A stretch of DNA of 38,008 bases from Chara braunii (Eukaryota; Streptophyta; Charophyceae; Charales; Characeae): contig BFEA01000673.1 of the NCBI GenBank assembly GCA_003427395.1, positions 205,189 to 243,196 of the forward strand, given 5' to 3'. The notes beneath the pieces were generated by a model. That model saw only the letters and a list, made by a program, of their open reading frames with translations. It had not been told where the DNA came from and did not search any database. A program made the translations under genes and the position numbers. Position 1 is the stretch's first letter, and each line of letters begins with the position of its first letter. Positions 11,380 to 21,274 of the stretch are shown here, piece after piece.

Positions 11380-11640
11380 CGGGGCAGATCCTTCGTTGGA
11401 TGGAGTGTAAGGTTTTTGACGAAGTTTTCGCCGCCCTCGACTAGCAACCCGGCCGAGTCACAGATAGGCCGACGAGCTGGAGTACGAAGGGCTGCTGGCT
11501 GTAGCATGCCGGCATCCGGAACTTCCCCTATGTACAGACAGTGAGGACAATCGTCGTGTGTACAGCGCGGACTGTAATCCGGCGACATCCGGATGCGCAG
11601 GCGTTCTTCACAGCTTACCAGTCTTTTTCTCTCTCCGCTC
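11380..11640 (-). CDS. Small Cys/His-rich coding segment of the leftward gene
   Basis: The minus-strand frame reads through a compact group C-T-H-D-D-C-P-H-C (about 11545-11573), followed by a hydrophobic stretch and a segment rich in Pro, Arg and Ala. The Cys/His spacing suggests a small metal-binding knuckle, which I cannot assign to a family. It follows the acidic linker after a frameshift near 11610-11650 and precedes the 340-bp duplication. Its 3' junction is unclear. Confidence 0.4.
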
Positions 11641-13410
11641 CTTCGATGGTGAATTTGGCGCAGGCAAAGCAAGCACGTCGAGAGCTTGACCGCCGAACCT
11701 CGATTTTTTTGGGGACGTCACATGTTGTCCTCCACCGAACTCGCCTTCCCCTTCGGCGGCAAGGGTGGCTGGCAGCACCAGAGACTTCGTCGGCGACGAA
11801 ACGAGTGCAGCTGCCACGGGAGATGCGATGTTGGCAGTTGCGGACGGACGGGCAGACACGTTGTGGTCGTCTAGGATACCGTCGATAACTTTCTCGATGC
11901 TTATACGTCGACTTTTTTCAGACGGGCTGATAGCGACGGAAGCCTCGTCGAACCGGTGTTGCAAGTCGACAGCAGACGTCAGTGGCCGGACCGCATAATC
12001 TTCAGGCTCTGCGGAAAGGCTACTGACCAGTTGTGTCTCCATCTCTATTGCCATGGCATCGTCGTCGACATCATCCTCGTGATGCTCTCCGTACAGTTAT
12101 CCGAACTCGTCAGACGACTCTCCAGATCCGGCATCGTCCTCACTGTGTTCCACTTCGTCTTCTCCAGACCCGGCACCCTCCCTTTCTTCAAACAAATCAA
12201 TTAGCTCCGTTTCTCCCGCTTCCTCCCCTTCCACCTGTTCTTCCCCTTCTTCCTCCCCTTCTTGCGCTCCCTTCTGTTCCTCCATTTTCTCCCCTACTTC
12301 CCTCCCACGAAACTCGTCCCCTTCCGCGGTACCCGTGCTGAATCTCGAGGACCGCCCTTCCGTCCCCGTGCACGCTGCCCCTCTCAACGGCACGACAATC
12401 CCTGGCCGACAAACCCCGCCCGAAGAAGTTCGGATCCCGGCGGACTTCGTGGTCTCCGTGTTACCGGACCCTGCACTTGCAGCCTCCCGCTGCAATCCTT
12501 GCGGCCGTCGCTCCCGCTCAAGCAACACCTTTCCGACGTCTCCGTCCCGCGCCGCAATGCTGCGAATTTCTCGATCCTTGCTTGGATCCCCCGACCCCGA
12601 GCAGCTTGGCATTCCGGACCGCTCTGGCGGCTCCTCACCCGACGTAGTTCGGATCCCGACGGACTTTGGCTTTTTGGCCGAGCGACTGCCCAGAGCAACC
12701 AAGGCTGCCAACGTGTCCCTCGCTAAGCCCACGGATGAAGTCGGGGGGTCGGCGGAGTGTGTCGTATGCTCGGGCCGGGTGCCTGTCGACGGAGTCAAGT
12801 CGACGGCGAAACCCGCCACCCCGGCGCTGCCTCCCGGTGTCGTGTTGCGGCCGTGAGACCCTCTCTCCCCCATAGGCGGGATTCCTTTGCCACCCCCTGC
12901 GTCGCCACNCCCATCCCCTCCGCTTCCAGGTGACCCCCCCCCNGAACCACCNTCCNGCCCACTGGGAGGGGGCACTTTCCAGTCCACCATGCCCTTCGAC
13001 GGACTCGTGTCGAGCTCGTAGTAGTCCTCCGTCAATTCCAACCAGCACTTGTCGTGAAGCTTGTCGAACAGTCGACTGGCAGTGGAAATGAGGGACAGGT
13101 CGCCGGGTGCTAAAGTGTCATTTTCGACCTTCACTTTCTGGAGGACCGAAATGCTCGCGAGGTGCAGGAAGTTGGACTTCGACTCGCGTGGGAATGACAC
13201 CCATCCCCCGCCTGGGATTGCCATGGCCAGGACCCACTCGCCATTTCGTATCGCTGGCTGGATGACTCCCGGATGCCAAACCATGTCATGGCCCCAGTCT
13301 CGCTCAGGTGAATGACGTTGTGGTTCAAGCAAGAAGTGGATGTTGTCATCCTTCCAAGACGGATGATCGGGCGGGACGACGGACCCGAGACGCAAAGCGG
13401 GGGGGGGGGG
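11608..13410 (-). CDS. Low-complexity and acidic linker of the leftward gene, with one in-frame TAA
   Basis: One continuous minus-strand frame interrupted only by a TAA at 12097-12099. Its 5' part is ordinary globular-looking protein: tryptophan and histidine rich, about 13020-13390. It then becomes Gly/Pro-rich around several N bases (about 12908-12956), Ser/Thr-rich, and finally strongly acidic (Glu/Gly runs at about 12190-12330). Two copies of the 23-bp motif are read in frame here, giving K-S-V-G-I-R-T near 12645-12665 and K-S-A-G-I-R-T near 12426-12446. After the TAA the frame continues open for about 160 codons. At the 5' side the frame changes inside a run of 12 G on the plus strand (13399-13410), a likely sequencing slip. 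Confidence 0.6.
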
Positions 13411-13732
13411 CGGCCAGAGCTCTAAGTCTCTCCAGCAACTTCATCGGCGTGGTGCCCGGCACCGGTTTGTCCAATGGTGACATGAGGGCTGCAGCGCTTG
13501 GTGATGGACCGGCCGACGAGGACCCTCGACCATGGTCCGCCGGAGGCGGGTCATACTGCAGGTCGATGCTCTCCGTGTCGCTCTCCTCCTCCTTCGCGTT
13601 GGCGACAAACTTCACACCTATGGCTTCCTCGTCGTCAGTGGAGATCAGGGAAGCGTAACTGGCTAGCTTCAACTGCTCCTCGGACTCCACGAAGTACGAC
13701 TGCAGCCTTTCGATAAACGTCTTCGTGTTCAT
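13411..13732 (-). CDS. Linker segment between methyltransferase-like region and acidic region
   Basis: About 105 codons. An amphipathic start (F-I-E-R-L-Q-S-Y-F-V-E-S-E-E-Q-L) precedes an acidic and Ser/Pro-rich stretch. It overlaps the upstream coding frame by only a few bases near 13729-13732 and runs into the homopolymer at 13399-13410. No recognised domain. I treat it as part of the same protein as its neighbours because the frames hand over at short overlaps all along the minus strand. Confidence 0.5.
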
Positions 13733-15689
13733 GCGTGAGGTGAAGCGAGCAGTGCCAACACGTGGTCCTTCCGGCAGATGTACTCAGCGTCAGTGTCCCT
13801 CCTCAAACGCGTTTGAAGGAACAAGAAATCGTATGTCTTGTTCCTCTTCCTCTCGCTCAACTTGAACCACATATCCGTCTTGTTGCTCCACACCTTATCC
13901 CGTGTTGGCCTCACGACCATGAACTCACAATTGTGCCCACCCNAATTGACCTCGCTTTTCACCACCTGCATCGTGAATTGCAAGAGGTCGGAGTTCCCTT
14001 CCATTGCGACAACGTGCCGGCCGGCCTTCAGAAGCTCCCTGACACTTCGCGCGTGCGGTTTCCCAAGAAACACGACACCCTCCCCCTTCTTTCCAAGAAA
14101 ATCAACAAGACCGACGAATTGTGTCGGATTGCGTTCCATATCCCCGTAGACGCTGCCCTGTCGTTCAGGCGCCACCAGCGACCAGTCGCAAGGCGTGAAA
14201 GGAATCTCAGACACATCCGTCAAGGTGACCCTCTGAGGCAATCGCACCTCAACAGCGGCACCCTTGGGCAGGTTTCCCTCGTAGACCACGGACGTGTTGA
14301 CGCGCAGATCGTCACCCTTGAAGAGGATGTACATGCGGTCTTCCTCCGTGTACAAATTGTTCCCAACGGGTTTTGCTGCACTCTCCGCACCCACTTCCCT
14401 TCCAACAGCTTGACGAAAGAAAGATGGTGCATGCTGGTGAGAAACGACAGGTTGTGCTGTCGCGACACGAAAAGAACGAGAGTCCAATGCGAGGGACACC
14501 ACGTCTGAAGATAGGAATTCAAAGTCTCCCACGCTTGGGGCTTCCACAGTTTGAGGTCAACCGGCTCGCACAGATCGAGGACGAACGTGTGGCTCTTTGT
14601 GGCAGCCACTGCCTCCTTCAGCTCTGCGCCCCTGATGTCCGCCTCTAAAGGGTCGTTGGCGAACGACGCGATGGATGTCACGTCCCCCGTGTCTTTCCAT
14701 TTCATGTGAACGACGCCTTCGGCAAGTGCGACTTCCTGGCTCTTCAGTCTGCTTCCATTCAACATGGAGAGAGCCTTGTTTCTCCAGTCGACAGACAACT
14801 TCTTGTGGCCCGCCAACTTCTCCGTCACCTCAATCGAGTCCTGGTCGCAACCCATGTATGGCGGGCAGTCCTTGAACAGCGCCGAGTCGGAAACGTGTTT
14901 CCTGCTGTTATTCCACAACTCGTCATCCAATCCCTGACCTTCAAACTTCTTGAACACGGCAGACCTCGATCTCAGGAAAGGGTACCTTTGGATCCAGTCC
15001 GCGTCCGGCCTCTTCTCATGCTTGAATTGGTAGTAATTCCACAACCGGACCAGCACGCGGTCGCACTTCACCAGCTGCACCATGTCCTGCACGCTGAGCT
15101 TTCCCAACTTCGCCAACGACGGGGAGCCGGCCTGGACCCAAACGACCTCGCAAGCAAGCACCTTTTTCAGAACGCGACACTTCTCATTGTCCGTGAGTGA
15201 TTCCATTGTTTTCGAACAATGCGCATCCGGGTGTGGCACTTGCACGAACCAATCGCCCTCCTCTTTCTCCTTTTTGCCCTTTTTATTCGGCGGGTCCACG
15301 GGGACGTTGTACACCACCTCCGTTCTGCCCAATTTGTCGTTGTGGATGTAGGCGACCCCAGGCTTTACGTTTTTGACCTTCTTCTTTTTGACGATCCACT
15401 TCGCCCCGTCGTGGCTCAGCAATATGCCCGTCTCCCATTTTTCGAAAAATTCCACGGCCAGTTTCCAGACATTTTCCTCGGCCATCGCCAGAGGTAAGTA
15501 AGAACGCAGGGCAGCATTTTGCTTCTTAATGGTTTCCTCTTCCTTTTGATCCGCGAGAAGCCACAAGCTGTTTTGAGGCGCCTTATGGAGCGCCGTTGTA
15601 CAAAACTTACGCCACTGCTGGACCTGATCTTGTTTCCCGCTAGAGTTCCCCATCACAGCTCTTGGGCAGCCGTCATGCTCCACTGCCAT
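13729..15689 (-). CDS. Large region ending in a methyltransferase-like Rossmann segment
   Basis: Two abutting minus-strand frames: about 15689 to 14420, then about 14430 to 13729 after a frameshift. Together they give some 640 codons. The first half is basic and Trp-rich with no known domain. Near 14543-14590 a strand-like F-V-L-D-L-C-E-P occurs where a beta-class DNA methyltransferase would have its D-P-P-Y motif IV. It is followed by a hydrophobic strand (H-W-T-L-V-L-F-V). Near 13999-14094 a glycine-rich strand, V-V-F-L-G-K, then G-R-H-V-V-A-M-E-G-N, resembles the SAM-binding motif I and acidic loop. The order motif IV before motif I, downstream of a ParB-like domain, is the layout of bacterial ParB-methylase fusions. 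The motifs are degenerate, so catalytic activity is uncertain and the fold assignment is inference. Confidence 0.5.
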
Positions 15690-16300
15690 CGAATGTCTTT
15701 CATAGAAAGTTTCAACTGTCTGGGAGGTGCCTTGAGGTCCTTCTTGTTGTCCTGTGAACTAACAAGAAAATACCCTTCGAAGTCATCGTCGGAAAAGTAC
15801 ACNATCCGTGNCGNCCACNGCTCGAAATTGTACTTCTTGGCCACCTCGCTGCCGAGCAGCGACCTGGCTGCAGCCGCGTTGTGCTGCCCGCACACCGCGT
15901 AGTAGTAGTATTCTCCCGCCAGCTCATCCTTCCACTCCTCCGGCTTCAGACGTTGTGCCTTGGTCCCAGGAGTTGGTTTTTCAAGCCCCAGTGGTGCGAG
16001 CTTGAAGACCAGCAACCCGTACGTCTGTTTTTTATTTTCGAACGCAGACCTCATTGCTTCCCTCATCGTTTCCACGAGGACGGGATCTAGCGACCGCTGG
16101 TTGTAAAGATCCTCCCACTCCCTTATGTCGACGATCTGAGCCGGGCTGATCTCAAACTCCCGCCTTGTCCTGACGCCGTCTTTGTACTCCATGAAGTACA
16201 CGGTGTCCACGTCGATGGCAGGCCGTGGTGTAGAAGGTCCCGACTCAGGCTGTTTATGTTTCGAAGCTGGACGTTTGCTACCCAGGTGGCCCTCTTCCAC
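15653..16300 (-). CDS. ParB/Srx-like domain segment
   Basis: About 215 codons on the minus strand. The core has I-R-E-W-E-D-L-Y-N-Q-R-S, then an alpha-helical M-R-E-A-M-R-S-A-F. A strand G-L-L-V-F-K-L-A-P-L-G follows, then Y-Y-Y-A-V-C-G-Q-H-N-A-A-A-A-R (GQH codons at 15881-15889). Conserved spacing of a substrate-listing helix, a strand and a G-Q-H plus Ala-rich helix is the hallmark of the ParB N-terminal/sulfiredoxin-like fold, whose G-x-H helix lies at the nucleotide site. Four N bases (15803-15839) blur the residues after it. The frame ends at 15653-15655 and hands over to the next frame with a 37-base overlap. I am moderately sure of the fold and unsure of the function. Confidence 0.55.
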   Translation of the reverse strand: MEEGHLGSKRPASKHKQPESGPSTPRPAIDVDTVYFMEYKDGVRTRREFEISPAQIVDIREWEDLYNQRSLDPVLVETMREAMRSAFENKKQTYGLLVFKLAPLGLEKPTPGTKAQRLKPEEWKDELAGEYYYYAVCGQHNAAAARSLLGSEVAKKYNFEXWXXRXVYFSDDDFEGYFLVSSQDNKKDLKAPPRQLKLSMKDIRWQWSMTAAQEL

Positions 16301-16970
16301 CCCCCTCCCCTTCCGTTTCTATCCCGCAGTCCTCGGGGTCTTGGTCTTCTGTTTCTTCGAAGAGCCCACCAACTCTTCTTGACATTCTCCCCTCCTTTTT
16401 TAGGGAGTGCCCTGCGCTCCCTCCCTGCCCACGGCCTCGCCTTCCGCGCCATGGCCCTCGGCGGGCTCCAAGTCAGACCCACACAGGACTCCCTCTTCTC
16501 CGGGATCCGCTGCGGTCTTTTGCCGGATTCCATGTATGGACAGCACGGACCTGTCTCTTTCCCTCGACGGCAAAAACGGCGGACGTGGTGTCGCCTCAGC
16601 TTCGCTGTCGTCAAACTGACCTCTGGCATTCTCCCGCTGCACATGTGTAGCCTCCCCGGAACCCAGATCCCCCCCCTCCCCCGCTGCCCCGCTCGACTCA
16701 CAACCGCCGTACGGCTGCAAAGACATTGACAGTTCCAAGTCGGGGCCGACTTNGCAAGGGACGTCGAGGGCGATGTCCTTGCCCTCCAACAAGTCAAAGA
16801 ACTCTCGACCCAAAACAAACCCGCCGTGCCGCTGGAGGTCGTTGTAGAACGGGGTGTTCGCAACACCCACTCCGTAACCCTCGAACAGACACATGTCCAG
16901 AATCGCCCCCTTGGCACCGGCGACGACGTTCCCCTTCGCACCGTAGACATTTTTCGACGGTTTTCCGACG
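16300..16970 (-). CDS. N-terminal segment of the leftward gene, start unresolved
   Basis: The minus-strand frame is open from upstream of 16970 down to a stop at 16400-16402, giving a glycine-rich N-terminal part. Recognisable blocks are G-A-K-G-A-I-L-D-M-C-L-F-E-G-Y-G, then F-V-L-G-R-E-F-F-D-L-L-E-G, followed by an acidic, probably disordered region. A basic stretch (K-K-S-W-W-A-L-R-R-N-R-R) appears in another frame at about 16320-16395, so one frameshift is needed to reach the ParB-like segment. No clean ATG precedes it. The open frame continues into motif copies at 16983-17045, where it encodes K-S-A-G-I-R-T-type peptide. N at 16753. Family not recognised. Confidence 0.45.
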
Positions 16971-16982
16971 AACCGTGCACGA

Positions 16983-17772
16983 GAAGTTCGGATCTCAGCG
17001 GACTCCGCATTTAATAGAATCCGAAGTCCGCCGGGATCCGAAATTGACAATTGTCTGAGGAACCGTGCAGGGCACGTTCGGATCCACGGCCCAACAGGAA
17101 CATCTCCTGCCACATGCATCGCGAAGGGAAGAGAGCTCAAATTCGCGAGGATCCAAACTTTGCGAAATTGCGTGGGAGATGCACAGCAGGCGAACCTAAC
17201 GATGGGACGAGGAACCTTGGCACGAGAAGTACGGATCCCAGCGGACTTCGCATTTTTGCGAAACAAAAGTTGTGGCAAACACCCGTTCGCGAGAAAGGAC
17301 ACAGTTAGAACCCACACCATGCATACGCGAAGTTCGCCGGGGTCCGAACTTGCCACTCGAGGTCCGGATTCACGGGAGGGTTTGGGCGTGGGTTTGGCGT
17401 GGGTTGAGTGCGGGAAACCGGGCACGCGAGTTCCGGACCCACGGGAGGGCAAAGGGGAACCTGGTGTTCGCCGGGATCCGAACTTGGCGAGACCTCATGG
17501 GAGAGAAACAACCGGCGGACTTCACATCTTTTCAAATACAAAGTTGTGCCAACCCCCGGGCGCTAGAAAACCCACGTTCTGAACCCGCACAATGAGACAA
17601 GCGAAGTCGCCGGGGCGCGAACTTGACGTCTGTGCAAGGAACCGTGCAGGAGAAGTCCGGATCCCGGCGGACTTTGCATTATCACGGATCCGAGGTTCGC
17701 CGAGGTCCGGACTCGACGAGTTTGCAAGGAACAGTGCGAGCGAGGTTTGGATCCGCAGGCCAGCAGGAACAT
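16983..17772. repeat. Dense cluster of 23-bp motif copies in both orientations
   Basis: About a dozen intact or decayed copies in under 800 bp. Plus-orientation copies start near 16983, 17073, 17225, 17358, 17428, 17652 and 17742. Minus-orientation copies start near 17023, 17141, 17329, 17464, 17602 and 17692. The copies at 16983 and 17023 form a convergent pair 17 bp apart. Intervening sequence is a patchwork of related pieces, such as AACCGTGCA followed by GTTCGGATCC-like cores. It appears to be an older, scrambled version of the 172-bp satellite next to it. No gene. Confidence 0.8.
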
Positions 17773-18310
17773 GAAGTCAGCCGGGATCCGAACTTGGCGA
17801 AATTACGTGGGAGATACACACCTGTCTGCCAATCTTGCCGTCCTGCAATTTCTTGAAGTTCGGATCCCGGCGGACTTCCAATTTTTCCACGTCCCGGTCT
17901 GTGGTTGCGGACCGGGGTTGCGAAGCGTGTTCGAGCAGCTGCATGAAGTTCGCCGGGATCCGGACTTGGTGAAATTGTGTGGGAGACATACACCTGTCTG
18001 CCAAACTCGCCGTCCAGCAATTTCTTGCAGTTCGGATCCCGGCGGACTTCAAATCTTTACACGTCCCAGACTGTGGTTGCGGGCCGGGGTTGCGAAGCGT
18101 GTTCGAACAGCTGCATGAAGTTCGCCGGAATCCGAACTTGGCGAAATTGCGTGGGAGATACACACCTGTTTGCCAAACTCACCGTCCAGCAATTTCTTGA
18201 AGTTCGGATCCCGACGGACTTCATATTTTTCCACTTCCCTGGCTGTGGTTGCGTACCGGGGTTGAGAAGCATGTTCGAACAGCTGCACAAGCTCGCTTGG
18301 ATCCCAACTT
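17773..18310. repeat. 172-bp satellite, three tandem units
   Basis: Units begin at 17773, 17945 and 18117, with spacing exactly 172, and a decayed start of a fourth lies at 18289. Each unit starts with a minus-oriented 23-bp motif, contains GTGGGAGATACACACCTGT-type sequence, and has a plus-oriented motif about 82 bp in (17855, 18027, 18199). It ends in a GTTGCGAAGCGTGTTCGA block. Units are roughly 90 percent identical. Minus- and plus-oriented motifs alternate, so the array could fold or bind protein in an ordered way. Confidence 0.9.
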
Positions 18311-18470
18311 CTTCCGGTGTTTGATTGCGCGATCAGTTCAGTTGGTATGGCCCAGATTGGAANGGCCACGTTCCGATCACGAGAACAGTGCCGCCGACGC
18401 GTGGGGTGGTGGGTGCTCAACGTTCGCCTTTCAGTGACCGTCAAGTGTCGACGACCCTACGTCCTCCAAA

Positions 18471-18572
18471 GTTCGACGTCCGACGAGGTTTGACGACCGT
18501 CGAGGTTTGATGTGGAGCCAGGTTCGATGGCCAGCATGGTTCGATGTTATACGAGGTTCGATGTGCAACAAG
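18471..18572 (+). repeat. 17-bp minisatellite, six units
   Basis: Six consecutive 17-mers, each starting GTTCGA or GTTTGA and mostly ending in AG, occupy exactly 102 bp. The middle of each unit is variable. No coding role is apparent. Confidence 0.9.
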
Positions 18573-18719
18573 ATTGTGACGAAGTGCTTTTTATTCGTTC
18601 GCAGATCGGGATCGACGTTTTTCCGATCGGTTGTGTGTTTCGCTCGCCGGTTTCGATCGTGCACATGATCAATTGCCTTCAGGCTTCTCCGCGATTGTTC
18701 TCCACGATCAATGTGCACT

Positions 18720-19470
18720 TAACAGTCGATTGCTCATTACATCTGCCAGGATTAACTGATTTATCGGCTGCTCGGTTGGCGGTCGGTGTGGTGGTCGATC
18801 ACCAGTAGAGCAATAGCCAACAGAGCGGTCGACCAATCAGTTGATCCTGGCAAATTTCCTGACCGATTGACTGTTCAGTCAAGGACTGTCAGGTGGATAA
18901 AAAAACAGGTCGCTCGCCGGCGGGTTGATCTTCGGTGCAGCACACACGATCAATCATCCGATCGCAAGTAATCTTCTGTCGTTCCGCGATTGGTCGGTTG
19001 GATGCGTTGTCGCCTCGTGCATTGGTTAATCATCCGTCGGGCAGATCAGCGGCGATGTTGTTGGGGAAGCAAACAGCATTTATCACCCGGTCGCGAGTGG
19101 TCGGCTTGTGTTTCGTGATGGGTCGGTCCATCACGTGTGTGGTGTACATATTGTCATGGATCTGATCGACCATCCGATCACGAGTGATCTGAACACACAC
19201 GACATAAATAACAACACACACGCGGTGGTAAGGTCGACGCGGCAGACACGATCAATAATCCGATCGCGAGTGATCTCATCGTGTTTCGCGATTGGTCGAT
19301 GGATGCGTTCGTTGTGTCGACATTGCCACCGCGCGTTTCGATTGATCATCCATTGGGCAGATCGGCGAACATGACATTGGGACAGCACACAAAATCAATC
19401 GGATATGGCAAGTGCTCACGATGAGGTTGTGTTTCGTTATTGGTCGCCACGTGTTCGATCCGAGCTTTCG
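18720..19470. repeat. GATC-rich degenerate tandem repeat, ~300-317 bp units
   Basis: The block CAATCATCCGATCGCAAGT with TTCCGCGATTGGTCG after it (about 18950) recurs at about 19250. A block TCATCC-GTCGGGCAGATC near 19030 recurs near 19345. Shorter related pieces (CCGATCACGAGTGATC and similar) occur between them, so the unit is itself built from older sub-repeats. GATC occurs unusually often. No gene is supported. Confidence 0.7.
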
Positions 19471-19499
19471 TGCTTCGCCACTTGAGTACAGCACGAGCG

Positions 19500-19687
19500 C
19501 AATCATTTTTTGATACTTTCCTCACACATCCACACACATGCGCCGTTCGTTACCGATTGCAGCAGAAGCGGAATCGAAGTGCAAACCATGTCGTTCATTC
19601 CTGACCGCGCACGTTCGCGCGCATCTCCCCGCGAAAAATGTGCGCGAGCACACACGCACGAGAACAAATATGCACAGACAGGCACAC

Positions 19688-19731
<44 letters not shown>

Positions 19732-20040
19732 CGACACACGGCGCCCACACACACACGCCCCTCAGGTACAGACGCGCGCACGATCCTGCCTCGCGCGTGT
19801 GGCACACACTTCAATACAAACACAAACACAAAGGAACACGCACTCGAATACACACACACACAATGAAGCATGCACAAACACACAATCGCACACAAACACA
19901 CACCCACATACACACGCCCACGCGCACCCATGCAACCACGAAATCTTTCGATCTGCGCGAGCATATCGTCACAAAAAACCTCCCCCCACGCGCGCACATG
20001 CACACATACGTCCCGACTGCGTGGCGCACTCACCGTGTGG
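19500..20040. repeat. CA-rich simple-sequence tract
   Basis: A pure (CA)n core at about 19682-19730 sits in several hundred bases of imperfect CA repeats with CG-rich interruptions (CGCG, GCGC). Long open frames on both strands exist only because the tract is low in stop codons: they encode Thr-His or Cys-Val repeats. I see no gene. Confidence 0.85.
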
Positions 20041-21270
20041 AACTGTCGAGTGAAGATGAGCGCGAACCCCAGCGATTATCGTGACGGCACTCTGTTCACC
20101 TTTGGGCGTGTGCTTCGCGTTTGCCAGGGTGCTGCGTGGGGTGGCGGGCGCGCCTTTCGAGAAAGGAGATCGGAAGCGACGTCGAATATGACGTGGACAG
20201 CGACTTGATAGGCGAAGGGACATGCGATGGCAAGTGGGGTGCATCAGTGCCACGAAACGTGAGCGGTGAAGAATGGTTGTGCCAGCTATGGCGCGCCAGC
20301 TGTCGATGACAGTGGCGGTGCGTGGCTTCCGTTGGGCAGCATCTCCCCAGCAAAAACGCAGAACGCATCATCAATGCCCAGGGCGCCGCTCGTATTTGTA
20401 GGCGCGCGGGAGACGAGGCCCCCTCGAGCCTTCCGTTTCGGATTTGCGTGCAGGGTCCGCGCGCCGACGCGCGACTGTTCGATCCGCGCATCGAACGGTG
20501 GCTGCGTGTCGAAATTGTCGCGAGGGGGGCCTGGTGCGTCGAAATGTGACAAAAAAACGTCCCTACGGGCTAGCCCTTCCCGGACGTCATTGGAAAACGG
20601 GCCCTTGTTCCGGGCCCCTCGCGTTCGTGTCTTCGGGTTCGCGGGCCCCGATCGAGGGGGTCTCAGGTGTCGTGGGGGGGTAGTTTGTACTGTCCAGGGG
20701 GGAGGGGGGAGGGGGAAGGGGGGCGGGGGGAAAGGGGAGGTTGGAGGGGTTCGCGGCCATTCGCGTCTCCTGGCTGGCGAGCGGGGTCTGTGGTTGTGCG
20801 GGGGGACACAGGCGGGTCTTTCCATGGGGTGCGACGACAGTCTGAGGCTCAGCTGCCTCGGGTCTGGCGCAGCCCTTTCGAATCTCGAGCATGACGAGCG
20901 CATTCGCGCGCGACGTTCCGTCAGCGACATCCTCCATCGCCTTTTCTGCTCCGTTGTTGCGCCAGGCGGCCGCGGGCATGGGTGCAAGGGTTTCCTCTCA
21001 TCGACAACTGTCGTCTGTGCTTCAGTTGTCTGCGCTTCGACATCTCGTCTCTGCGTCCTGCGTCAGCAAGTGGCCACCGCCGTCTGCGTTGAGCCCTTGT
21101 CGAACAGTTGCGCCATCGTGTGCGCTTCGCTGTCGTCGAAGAACTGCGCCTCGTCAAAGAACTGTGACCCGTCAAAGAGCTGTGCCATCGTGTGCGCTGT
21201 GCCCTCTTCTAGGTAAAGTGTTGTTCTGCCTGCCCGCATGTCGGACGTAAGGCATGTTTGTCGGCCCATG
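20041..21270. other. GC-rich non-coding stretch with short tandem repeat
   Basis: A G-rich tract at about 20695-20745 and three 18-bp tandem units at 21133-21186 are the only structures I find. Open frames of 200-300 codons exist on both strands, but they are Arg/Ser/Pro-rich, overlap each other and show no domain, as expected for GC-rich DNA. I cannot support a gene here. Confidence 0.6.
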
Positions 21271-21274
21271 GGAG

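Noticed and set aside
10733-11410. A 225-codon plus-strand frame
   Set aside because: It repeats the same nonsense peptide twice because of the 340-bp duplication; no protein-like features.
16983-18310. CRISPR-like array of short repeats
   Set aside because: Repeats alternate in orientation, spacers are not of uniform length and are themselves repeated, and the setting is eukaryotic. It is satellite DNA.
19500-20090. Overlapping Thr/His- and Cys/Val-repeat open frames
   Set aside because: Products of the CA microsatellite with no domain.
20266-21216. A 300-codon plus-strand frame and a 230-codon minus-strand frame
   Set aside because: GC-rich DNA with few stops; Arg/Ser/Pro-rich, mutually overlapping and without recognisable features.
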